The notes under the pieces: model-generated
The model's input: the letters and a program-made list of their open reading frames with translations, nothing else
Told to the model about the DNA's origin: nothing
The model's database searches: none
Assembly (NCBI GenBank): GCA_015832175.1
Contig: WJXW01000008.1
Coordinates: 1,612,001-1,676,000, forward strand
Direction: 5' to 3'
Source of the DNA: Paraphaeosphaeria minitans
Taxonomy: Eukaryota > Ascomycota > Dothideomycetes > Pleosporales > Didymosphaeriaceae
DNA: 64,000 nucleotides
Shown here: positions 31,543 to 42,200 of the stretch, piece after piece
How positions within the stretch are numbered: the stretch's first letter is position 1
How the letters are laid out: each line of letters starts with the position of its first letter
Program-made: the position numbers and the translations under genes

Positions 31543-32780
31543 ATGGTCAAGGCAGTTGTCGCAGGAGCCTCCGGTGGCATTGGCCAGGTGAGCCAGTAGT
31601 TGCATCTCACTGCCCGTCGCTTCTGCTAATTGCGCTCCAGCCGCTCTCCTTGCTTCTCAAGAACAGCCCCCTCGTTGACGAGCTCGCGCTGTACGATGTC
31701 GTCAACACCCCCGGTGTCGCTGCGGACCTGTCGCACATCTCCTCCAAGGCGGTATGTATACGCAATCGGGTCGATAGAAGACGGCGTTAACCATGAACAG
31801 GTCGTTACTGGCTACCTGCCCCGCGATGATGGCCTCAAGAACGCCCTCACCGGCGCTGACATTGTAGTCATCCCCGCCGGCATCCCTCGTGAGTACACTA
31901 TTGGCCCATGTTCGATCGGCAGCTGACGGCAACTAGGCAAGCCCGGCATGACCCGTGATGACCTCTTCAAGATCAACGCTGGTATCGTCAAGGGCCTCAT
32001 TGAGGGCGTCGCACAGTACTCCCCCAAGGCCTACGTTTTGGTCATCTCCAACCCCGTCAACTCCACCGTCCCCATCGCCGCCGAGGTCCTCAAGAAGGCC
32101 GGCGTTTTCGACCCCAAGAAGCTCTTCGGTGTCACCACCCTCGATGTCGTTCGCGCCGAGACCTTTGTCGCCTCTATCACCGGCGAGAAGGACCCCCAGA
32201 AGCTCACCATCCCCGTCATTGGCGGCCACTCTGGCGAAACCATTGTGCCCCTCTTCAGCCAGGCAACGCCCTCGGTGGAAATTCCTAGCGACAAGCTCGA
32301 TGCTCTCGTGAAACGTGAGTAATCGTTTCGAACAGTGGAGCCAGTGCTGACCTGATAGGCGTCCAATTCGGTGGTGACGAGGTTGTCAAGGCAAAGGACG
32401 GTGCCGGTTCTGCCACCCTATCCATGGCCTACGCTGGCTTCCGGTTCGCTGAGAAGGTCCTCAAGGCCGCCGCGGGCGAGAAGGGCATCACTGAGCCCAG
32501 CTACGTCTACCTTCCTGGTGTCCCTGGCGGTGACGCTATCGCGAAAACTGTCGGTGTTGAGTACTTCTCCGTACCCATCGAGCTCGGCGTAAGTGGATGC
32601 GGTTGTATGGAGAAGCACATGCTAATAGCTACCTAGACCAGCGGTGTCGAGAAGGCCGTCGATGTCGTTGGCAAGGCGAACGACCACGAGAAGAAGCTCC
32701 TTGAGGAAGCCTACAAGGGACTCAAGGACAACATCGCGAAGGGTGTTGACTTCGCCAACGCCGCTCCCCTCGAGAAGTGA
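31543..32780 (+). CDS. NAD-dependent malate dehydrogenase
   Basis: Six exons: 31543-31587, 31641-31751, 31801-31888, 31937-32314, 32359-32588, 32637-32780 (331 aa). It catalyses malate/oxaloacetate interconversion with NAD. Sites seen: [17 protein letters not shown] (NAD-binding loop), [20 protein letters not shown] (mobile loop with substrate Arg), [14 protein letters not shown], and [14 protein letters not shown] (catalytic His region). The protein starts directly at the Rossmann fold with no presequence, so a cytosolic or peroxisomal form is more likely than mitochondrial; the C-terminus (APLEK) is not a clear peroxisomal signal. Strongly biased, C-ending codons suggest high expression. 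Confidence 0.96.
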
Positions 32781-33419
32781 GTGGCCTAGCATGTATGGCT
32801 TTCCCTTATGTACACGGAAGAATATTCATGCAGGTCACGGCAGGTAGACTCTAGGAGAGTCGTGTTATGAAAATGCAAAGTGAATAATGAATAGACGCTG
32901 TACAGATACATCATTGATGCATGAACATGCGGTGTCAAAGGGCATTTGAGCGTCCTGCAACGTAGATCAATATGAATGGCTGCCTGCAGACAGAAAAAAA
33001 CTCTGAGCCTTTGCCATTGTGATGATAAAAAATGTTTATGCTATGTGGTGCAGTTTTGTCATACATGCGTTTGCTCGGGATGCGTAATATGGACCATGCC
33101 AAGCCAGACGTCACGGACCCTGGATCACCACCCTCTAGGTATCTCGACCTAACCTGCCGCAGTGTCCTCAGAGTTTCGCCCAAGTGACCCCGGACAAAAT
33201 CTCACTTTCAAACTGACACTACTACCAGGATCACGAGGAGATTTGGATATACCATCATAACACCCCTTCGACGGCGACACCCCGCACAGAGTTCGACCTC
33301 GCGCATCGATTCGCCCACCACCGCTCGCACTTCCGAATCCTCCGAACACAATACTCTCAACACCGGGTTCTCCTTTGCGCATCGAGAAACACAAGCAATA
33401 GCGCATGCTTCCGCGCACC
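32781..33419. other. Intergenic, 3' flank and promoter
   Basis: About 640 bp between tandem genes; AT-rich first half (3' end of malate dehydrogenase), no gene seen. Confidence 0.35.
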
Positions 33420-34326
33420 ATGGCAACGTTAAATTCCGCTCCCATGGTCTCGGAGGCAATAGACGGGGATCCCACCGCAACTGAAGTCGCAACCTCGTGC
33501 CTGGACTTCCTCCTCATAGAGCTGGTGCCGATGGCATACCGGATAACAGCTGATTTGGCTGCAAAGGAGCAGGGGTATTTATCTGGGCCGGGCACATCGA
33601 AAGCATCGCAGCAGGAGAAGAAGGATTTCGACAACGATACGGGCAGCACATTAGCAGGAGGTGGAGGGTTACGAGGCGGTGGTACAGCTACTGTAGTAGA
33701 CGAGGAGGAGGCAAGGGAGGCGGTATTCCACAGGCTGGAAGCGCTAGGATACAGAGTCGGATTGGGTGTTGTTGAACGGTAAGGTTCTGCTCCGACCAAA
33801 ACTTCCACTCCATTCTCCTCACCGTCGACACATTGGCCCATTGCCTCTTTCACGGCTTACTGACACATACAACAGAGTCTCAAGAACCCACCCTCGACCC
33901 ACTTCTCCCCTCGCAACCATCAAGTTCCTTTGCAAGGATCTGTGGACTCTCCTCTTCCGCAAACAAATCGACAACCTTAAAACCAACCACCGCGGTATCT
34001 ACGTTCTCACGGACAACACCTTCAAGCCCCTCACACGCATGTCCTTCGATACCATCAAGCACGCGCCGACCGCCCACGCGACCGCCACAACCACGCTCTC
34101 CGACCGTATAAACGCCGCAGGAGAAAAGGGCATGGAGTATGGTGATATGGCAGCCTTTGGAGGAGACGCGAACTCAATCAGCAGAGCACAACCATTCCTG
34201 TACTTTCCCGCTGGTGTGGTAAGAGGGTGTCTGGCAGGGCTGGGCGTCGAGGCGAGCGTGAGCGCTGAGACTAGCGGGTTGCCCGGCGCAGTGTTCCAAA
34301 TACGAACGGTGGGAGCGAAGGCTTAG
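33420..34326 (+). CDS. TRS33: TRAPP complex subunit Trs33/TRAPPC6-like
   Basis: Two exons, 33420-33778 and 33876-34326 (269 aa). The chosen ATG lies in a strong CACCATGG context; an in-frame ATG at 33405 would add five residues. The Bet3-like fold is split by a disordered insert (about 65-95, Gly-rich GGGGLRGGG). Conserved parts are SCLDFLLIELVPMAYRI, EAVFHRLEALGYRVGLGVVER, IKFLCKDLWTLLFRKQIDNL, NHRGIYVLTDNTFKPLTRMS and the end FPAGVVRGCLAGLGVEASV. It is a core subunit of TRAPP tethering complexes at the Golgi, acting with Bet3 and Bet5 as part of a Ypt1/Rab1 exchange factor. Longer than yeast Trs33 mainly in N-terminus and insert length. Confidence 0.93.
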
Positions 34327-34674
34327 GATACTTTTGCTGGTAACGCAGAATGGGATGGTGGAGCTCTTGCGCGTGGGCAAGGAGGAGTTCGGGGTCAGGA
34401 GACGTGGAGGGGGCTCTGCAGTGCGCCTTGATTTCCAGCGATGCATTGGGTGGCGTTTGGGCTGGGGGTCACATTTTCATATGACGTGAAGAGGAGCTCG
34501 ATAGAGCTCGCAGCGCTACACTACTTAGAGTAGATAGAGGTTGCCCCTTGGATGTCAATTACGCAAGCTTCACGGGTCAACTCACGAGGGAGCTTTATGG
34601 CACATTTATATATCCATATGCTGACGGTTACCATCATACAACACTCTGTCCTCTCGATCTGGCGCCCTCTATAC
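34327..34674. other. Convergent intergenic spacer
   Basis: About 350 bp between Trs33 and the antisense unknown gene; no feature recognised. Confidence 0.3.
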
Positions 34675-36048
34675 TCATCCACCCCTCCCTCTACTGAAGA
34701 TGCCCGGTTTTCTCCTCGTCGGCTCCCTCGCCCGTTCCAGCCGTCTACACGTAACATCCGCCTTCACAAGTATAAAGTTCTGATCAAACACATGCCCATT
34801 CGCATTCCCGCACCTCTCCAGCGCAGGCGCCAAACTAAGCTCCACCCGCCGCCGCATCCGACTCGCACTGCTGACCACGCTGCCCCCTCGATACCCGCCC
34901 TCGTCCTCGCTCTCCACATCGTCCATCTCCGAGTCGTAAAACCCATAGCCCCAGAACTGATTCGGCCGTCCGCCGGTCCACGTGATGAACCGATAGTCGG
35001 CACGCTGCCGCTTCATCTTGAGATCCAACGCCACGGCCGCACTCACAATCGTGTACAGCGTCTCCTTGCCCTCGCGCAGACTCGTGCACGCCCACGGCCT
35101 CAGACGTCTCCTTAACCTCGCGCAGAAGCGCTTGATCCACTTCAGCACGGGCGCAGCGTCGAACGTCGGGCTCCACTTGCCGTCGACCTGGGGGACGAGC
35201 AGGTTGACGGTGAGCGCGCGCCAGCGGTGGTACGCCTCGGCCTGGTCTTCGTTCCTGACGGCTGACAGCCCCTTAGCGTACGACCGCGGCAAGTTCGAGC
35301 GCGGGAAAAATATACCTTTGCGCAGCGTGTCGTTGAGCGGGCGCAGCTTGCGGTCGCCCAGCTTGCCGGCCCACACGTACCCGCAGCCCTTGTGCAGGGT
35401 GCTGAAGATGCGGTGCTGCAGCTGCGACCAGAGGAGGGACTGGATGAGGAGCGGGCGGTCGCTGGGGTGTTTGAGGTATGCGGTGTAGTTGTCGGTGAGC
35501 GGGCTGAAGAGCTCTTTGGAGGTGTGCAGGTGTGGCCGGCGTGCCCGCGAGGCCGAGGGCGTGCCCGTGAAGTAATCTTCGGTCCAGAGGCGGATTTCCT
35601 CGCGCAGGCCGAGCAGCTCGCTGATGAGGGCTTTTTCGTCGGATTTGTAGACCACCGAGGCGTGCGCGGGGAGGCCGTGGGGGGCCATGGATTGTCGCTG
35701 GAGCTCCTTCCTCAGGGCGTCCCGCTCGCGCGCCACATCGTAGAAGCGCTTGACGAGGTCGTCCTGGCTGCTTCCCGGGCGGACGTCCGGCCGCGACGGC
35801 GACTTGGGCGGTATGAGCGGCGAGGCATTGACGGAGAGGTGGTTGGGGGTGAGGTCGCGCTCATCTGACTCGTCCGAGGACATATCGGCCGCATGCATGG
35901 AGGTGACCCGGGGCGCAACCCTGATCTCTGGCGGCTTGTACGGTGTTTTCCTCCGCTTAGGCAGCAGGATCTCTTCGTCGGACCACTCGACGTCGGCTTC
36001 GGCGGCGGCGAAGGGGTTGTCCAGCGGACTGTGGTTCTGGGAGAGCAT
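34675..36048 (-). CDS. Conserved-looking fungal protein of unknown function (457 aa)
   Basis: Intronless from ATG 36048. The N-terminal 110 residues are disordered and acidic with a KRRK cluster (possible nuclear signal). A coiled-coil-like stretch follows (DDLVKRFYDVARERDALRKE). From about residue 135 to 400 it is ordered: a helix with ISELLGLREEIRLWTEDYF, then LLIQSLLWSQLQHRIF, GCGYVWAGKLGDRKLRPLND and RADYRFITWTGGRPNQF. The architecture fits a group of Pezizomycotina proteins without assigned function. No enzyme motif was found. Not part of an obvious cluster. Confidence 0.75.
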   Translation of the reverse strand: MLSQNHSPLDNPFAAAEADVEWSDEEILLPKRRKTPYKPPEIRVAPRVTSMHAADMSSDESDERDLTPNHLSVNASPLIPPKSPSRPDVRPGSSQDDLVKRFYDVARERDALRKELQRQSMAPHGLPAHASVVYKSDEKALISELLGLREEIRLWTEDYFTGTPSASRARRPHLHTSKELFSPLTDNYTAYLKHPSDRPLLIQSLLWSQLQHRIFSTLHKGCGYVWAGKLGDRKLRPLNDTLRKGIFFPRSNLPRSYAKGLSAVRNEDQAEAYHRWRALTVNLLVPQVDGKWSPTFDAAPVLKWIKRFCARLRRRLRPWACTSLREGKETLYTIVSAAVALDLKMKRQRADYRFITWTGGRPNQFWGYGFYDSEMDDVESEDEGGYRGGSVVSSASRMRRRVELSLAPALERCGNANGHVFDQNFILVKADVTCRRLERAREPTRRKPGIFSRGRGG

Positions 36049-36868
36049 CTCGGCGGATGGGCAGGCGATCTTGAGGGCGCCCAGTGTGCTGTCGCGAACG
36101 GCTGCGGCTCCATCAGCTCTAGTGCCGTCGTGATTCTACAGGACTCAGCGCACCGGGATCAGGCTCAGTCATAGCCAGGCGTACATGCTGCGAGCAGCGT
36201 CAGGCCGGTGGTGGATGAGCTCAGAGCCAGCAAGGCCAAGTCAGATCCGATCCAGGCTCAATTCTCCTCTCGGCTGTTCGCTCCTCTATTGCCACATTGG
36301 ATGTACCCAGGCTGGATGCAGAATCGGGTCTTGGGGAGGGTAGCCCCATCGGAAGCGGCAAGCAAGCAAGTTGGAGCATGTTCATGGGGACGCGGGGATG
36401 CAGACGCACGCATATTGGACAGGACACGGCAAGAAGTGGCATGGGAGCTATGTCCTTCACCCGCCCGCGAGGCGTGATGGCGCTGGGCGCGAACCCGGTG
36501 GGCCAGTCAAGCGCCCGCGCTGTGATGGACTTGCATGCGTGATGGAGGGAGAGCTATCCACGCGTTTGAATGGGCCCAGCCCTGCGCTTGAAACAGGCAC
36601 GAATTCAAGCGTGGATGGATTTCTAGCCACTGCTTTCGACAGCTTCATCTTTGTCTGGATGGATGGGTGGGAACTCGGCACTGTGTGGCGATGGTTATCA
36701 GGCTGGTGTTCTGGCGCTCGGCAGCCCAACACTCTTGGCAGACGTCCCACTACTCTACACAGTACGAGTAGGCAGTCTGGATGGTTGCCCCACGGAGTCA
36801 ATCGAAGCCCGGACCACCACAACAACATCGGCTTGAAGTCAACACCTCTCCACTTCTCTCTGCCCCCA
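36049..36868. promoter_or_regulatory. Divergent intergenic region
   Basis: About 820 bp between the unknown gene and the PD-(D/E)XK-like gene. Open frames are present in several phases but lack conservation marks. Confidence 0.35.
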
Positions 36869-38600
36869 ATGCATCCTATCTCAGTCGCCGCCTGGATCCG
36901 CGAACTGGAACCTCGCGCCCGCATTCAACCACATCCCTCTCCCTTGCGCACTTGCAAGCGACGGCAGCCCGACAGTCGCGAGAGCCCGCGCCCGCGCCCC
37001 CAAAAGAAGACACGCCGTGTGGTGCTGGACGAGATGGCGGCGAACGACCAGAACATGGTCGTGCCTTCCCTCAAGGGCAATACGTCAGAGCATTGATAAG
37101 AAGCGTATGCGCACGCCCTCGCCGTCGAAAAACCAGCGCCAATTTCCCGACGACGCGTATTCGCCCGACGATATCGATGATGCGACGCCTCGCCCGGACG
37201 GCTTCGCATGCAGCGCATACCCCATCTCTGATCTCTCGTACAGAGAGACTCTTGCCAATGAGCCCATCGAAGACGGCGACGACCTTCAGACCCGTTCGCC
37301 TACACGATCGCACACACATTCGCAATCTTCCAACCGCTCAGCCAGTCCCAAAAAGATTACTTCTTTATGGAACGTTAGAAATGGGGTGACGTATACACAC
37401 TTGGCGAACACGATCACTTCGAAACGAGAACAACTCGGTGAGAACGGGCTTGCGCTCTTGGAGAAGCCGGAGGATGTAGGCGACGGGCCTGTGGTGCCTG
37501 CGAAACTCAGACAACGGCTGGCGGAGGCGGACATGGGCAAGGTGAAGCAGCACCAGTTTCACACATTAGATGAAAGGCCATTAGACGAACTGCTGTGGGA
37601 GCTGCGGATTATACAGGACATCATTTCGCTGTCGCACCGGTGTTCGGTAAACCGGGACCATAAGGCCGAGTGGAACAATCGCGTGCACACCAAGGTGCTG
37701 GAGCTGGCGTTGGGGAACGATGAGACAAGTGTTGGGTTTCGAAGCGTGTAAGTACTCTTCGGCCCGTCCACAACTTGGGACACTTGAAGAGCTTTGCTAA
37801 CCAGAGTGACACCATCCAGAACTGCAGCCAAAATCACATCGGAATATCGCCCCACACATTCTAACAACATCACAACTGGCAAGATCGTCGATTATGCCAT
37901 TTACCTCGAGCCCTCCGGTCCCGCACGCAACATTATATCATCCCTCATCGGCATGTCGACCGATTCCATCAATCACGTTGGCTACGAGGGTCTGTGCGCT
38001 CGACCTATCGCTGTATCGATCGAGACCAAGACCGAGAGCCGGACCGTGGAGGAGGCGAAGGTACAACTGGGTGTGTGGGTGGCGGCGCAGATGGCACGGA
38101 TCGAGGCACTGATAGGGCAGCTTGCCCCGCTTGGGGTGAAGAAGCCGACAGCTGAGGCACGGCCTGGCCGATTGGAATCGGAGATGGTCACTCGAGGTCG
38201 ACGGAAAACCCGCGGGAGAGGTGGCAGATTGTCGCAAGCGGGGCAGCCACAGACGCAGGAACCGACCCCGTCTCCCACCGTCGTGATGGTCCCAGATCCC
38301 TCCGATATCCTCTCACAGACTGTATTCCCACTGATCAACATCCAATTCGAAGCGTGGTCGCTCTTCTTCGCTCGGGTCACGACCTCAAACGCTCCCCACC
38401 TATCGAATTCGGACATTCGCAAACCGATGTCGAATATTCAGATCTTCTATTCGGTTCCCTTAGGAAACACGGCGAATACAGTGCAAACATACCGGCTGAT
38501 CAAGAGCTTAAAGGTGCTGAGGGATTGGGTCGATGGAGACTTCCGCAAGTGGTGGAATGGGTTTTTGGGGATTCGCGACGCTGAAGCGGGCGGTGATTGA
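36869..38600 (+). CDS. PD-(D/E)XK nuclease-like domain protein
   Basis: Three exons: 36869-37057, 37101-37747, 37805-38600 (543 aa); the 43-nt first intron is less certain than the second. The N-terminal 160 residues are disordered and basic, with KKTRR and KKRMRTPSPSK. From about residue 170 the fungal PD-(D/E)XK-like domain follows: LWELRIIQDIISLSHRCSVN, an acidic helix ending in FRSV, GKIVDYAIYLEPS (Asp of the nuclease core), then EGLCARPIAVSIETKTES (E-x-K) and EEAKVQLGVWVAAQMARIEA. This family is expanded in plant-associated ascomycetes; function is unproven, and some members may bind or cut DNA. The core acidic residues and Lys are present, so an active fold is possible. Confidence 0.82.
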
Positions 38601-39299
38601 GGTTGCATTGGGTAGCACTTTGTATTAAGACTTGTTGTGAATATACCAGTGCTTCGCATTACTCTTTTCCGTAGTGTTACATTCTCTACATGGTGATCTG
38701 AAACTGTGCGTCGCTCTTGCAATGGACATCCTTCGTGCCACGGATAGGTGGATTCTTCCCAAGTGGGTCCTTCAAGAGTGAGCTGTCTAACTGCAAGCTA
38801 TTAGTTGCGTTTACTCTGCAATGCCATTCCTGAGACTGTCCTCGTATTGCGAATAGTGTTTTGTTGTCTACGTTCACGACACCATTAGCTGGTGGTGGCG
38901 GACATGGAGGAACGTGCCGACCATCCAGGCCCCGGCCGACCCACCCGCCTATCAGCCACGCGAAGACTCTAGCCTGGTTACTGGTACATGACAAAGGAAG
39001 CGTTTCACGGCCATGCTTCTCGCGCACACCTTACTGACGAGAATGATGGATGCATTGAGATCTGCTTATCAGCTTCACAATAAACCCCTACCTATCTATC
39101 TACGGTGAAACCCTGCAACGCCGCGATATCGCCATGACACGTCCACGTTCTTCCATAACCACAACGCCATCTCCAGAACGTATCAACCCCCATGACATAT
39201 TGTCCACTACAGAGTCTTATATACATACGCCTGACTCCCCACCGCGGCGCTCATATTGTGCGTTGAATCTTGCATCGCGCCACAGTCCGAAGACTCCGC
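38601..39299. other. Convergent intergenic region at the PKS border
   Basis: About 700 bp between the last conserved gene and the 3' end of the PKS, so it marks the left border of the metabolite cluster. No gene recognised. Confidence 0.4.
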
Positions 39300-42200
39300 T
39301 CAGGTGGCCGTCTCCGCAGCCAAGAGTTTCGCGAGAATCTTCTCACAGAACGATGTCAGCGACGTAGCAGTCATGATATCCAACGTCGTCACTAGACAGC
39401 CCAGCTCCGTCCTCACCCAGTTCCGCACCTCGACAGCGGCCAGCGAGTCTGTCCCGTAGACACTGATCGGTCGCTCTGGGTCCATCGGTTCATCAAGCCG
39501 CAAGATGCGCATGAAGCATCCGTTGATCACATCGATCAGAGCCTTCAGTCTCGACGCGGGATCCGCAGACTCAGTGCGCATCAAGAGGAAGAGCGCCTGG
39601 ATGTCCGCGTTGGCGTTCTCGCTGCTAGACTTGAGATCCTTGGACCGCTCGTTGCTGCTGAAGAGAGGCGAGAACCGCGCATCACCCTTGAGAGCTGAGT
39701 CGTCGGGCTGCGGGAAAGTCAGCCCCGTCACCATGGGGCCAAACGCGAGCTCGCGGACTGCGCTAACGTCGCTTGCCGGTGGCGTATCCTGCTGCTGGAG
39801 CATAGCGAAGTAGAGGATCTTGCGCAGCTGGCCTTCGTTCAGGCTCCGGAACATGCGCTTCTCTGTTGAGCTCTGGAGCTTGGCACTCTCCGCGATGACA
39901 CCGGCATCTTCACTGATACCCAGGTCGATTGAGCAGGCGGGCAAGCCGCGGGCCTGGCGCCATGCGGCGAAGGCGTCGAGGAAGACGTTTCCGGCGGCGT
40001 AGTTGGCTTGGGCGACGTGTCCAATGATACCGGAGAGAGACGAGAGCATGGTGAAGGAGTCGAGCTTCAGGCCGAGGAATTCGGCTGCGTTGTGCAGATT
40101 CCAGGTTCCGCGGATCTTGCACTGCAGAGCTTCGTGGTACTCGGTGAGTGTCATGGACTCGAAGGGACGATCCTGTGGGAGGTTCGTCAGCTATTGGTAT
40201 CGAATGTAGCAGTTACTTGAACCTACCCTTAGGACCATGGCACCCTGGATGACACCGACAACGGGGACAGTTGTCTGCCGCATGGCCTTCGTAACAGCTT
40301 CTGCATCCGTCACATCTGCGATCAAGAGATCGATCTGGCAACCGAGCGCTTCGATCTGCTTGATCACAAGCCTAGACTTCTCGTCTGCGTACCCGCTACG
40401 TGACATGACAGCGAGATGCTTTGCACCCTGCTGGGCGAGATAAATGGCAAGACCTCCGCATAGACCGCGAAGGCTGCTGACGATGAGGTAGCTGCCATCG
40501 GTGCGGAGACCGAGGCTCTTTGGCGCTCGTCGAACCTGTGCATTGGCACGAATTAGCAAATCCACGTTCCTTACGTTTGTAGTGAGAACAGCTGCTGAAG
40601 CAGGAAAACTTACCGGAACTTGGACATCATTATTTTGCGTCAACACCACCTTTCCGATATGGGTTCCAGGCCGCAGGAACTGCAAGGCAGCTGGAATATC
40701 TGTCCACATAAACTTGTGGACTGGTGTGATTGGCTTGATGGCTCCTCGTTCGACGAGGTCGAATAATTTCGACATCAGCTGGGCCACCAGCGAATCGGCC
40801 GCCTTCTCGGGGGATAGATCAATGGCTCTGAAAGAACTATTGCGGTCGAATGGAGCGAAAGGCAGGTTATTCCGGTCCAAAACATCTCGCTTGCCGAGCT
40901 CCACCATCATGCCTCCGTCACCAAGGACTCGGAATGACTCGTCCAGCGTGTCTCCAGTCAGGGAATTGAGAATGACGTCCACACCTCTGCCATCAGTCGC
41001 GGACAGGATCTGGTCCCCAAACCCGGTGCTGCGCGAGTTGAAGATGCGATTATCACCCAGGCCGAATGTGGACTTAAGGAACTCTCTCTTCTCGCCCGTG
41101 CCAACGGTGGTGTACACTTCTGCGCCGACGGACTGCGCTATCTGGATAGCGGCGATACCTATACCACCAGCGGCAGAGTGGATGAGGACGCTCTTGCCAG
41201 CGGACAAACTAGCATGGTCCAGGAGGGAGTGGATAGCGTTGATGTACACGGTCGGGATCGTCGCTGCCTCCTCGAAGGCCATGGAATCGGGAATGCGGTG
41301 GACGCGAGCGGGACTGGTGTGAATGCGGTTCGCGAAGCAGCCTTTGTCGAAAACGACAACACGATCCCCAACTGACAGTCCCAATACACCCTGAGCCACT
41401 TTTGTGACCACACCTGCGGCGTCGTGGCCCAAAGCAGTCTCGTCGCCAGGAGCGGAACCCACTATCACATCGTTAGTATTGACACGCATGCGTATCGAGA
41501 TATTCAAGGGTTGCTTACGAGTGACGACCACATCCTTGTAGCTGATACCAGCTGCATGGATCTCAACTTCCACCATACCTTCCGGCAAAGCAGAAGCCTC
41601 TGCATTCACCTCAACAAAATGCACGGAGTCCAAGTTACCCAGTTTCTCAGCCCGCGATCTGACCAAAGTATCACTCTTATGGAAATCCACCACCTCAGTC
41701 TTCCTATCGCCGGAACTGGTGCTCTGACCGAAAGTAAGGACACTGTTTCTGTAAACCCGACTGACGAGGACGATACTCCCGCGCTCCACAAAGTCGTAAT
41801 CAGTGCTTGCGCGTGGGTCAAACGTCTTCGCAGACGTGACGTCCCATACTCTATCAAGACAGGCCGAGATGGCATCAATGGCTGCACGGCTAGTGCTGGT
41901 TTCGACGTCGAGCGTGAAGAAAGGCACCTGTTCTTCAGCGCGGATGGTAGCTAGGAATCCGACAGCGGCAGCGCGTGATGCGTCGGCGCTGCGGCTCGTT
42001 ACCCAGAGTAGGGGACGTTGCACTTTGGCGAGAAGCTGGAGGAGCTCCCACTGCTTTGCGTCGATAGTTTGCATGACGGAAGAGAAGAGCTCGTCCAGAA
42101 CGACTACGATGCCGGTATTGGAGGCAATCTCCTCTAGGGGGTTGTAAGACTGCTCGACGAGCCACTTTTGGGTGGCTAGATCGTCGCACACCTTCGAGAC

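Noticed and set aside
37231..37240. ATCTCTCGTA, a match to the ToxE tox-box consensus ATCTCNCGNA (also at 106-115 and 2835-2844)
   Set aside because: All three matches lie inside coding exons outside the PKS cluster; none was noticed by eye in the cluster promoters, so they are likely chance.
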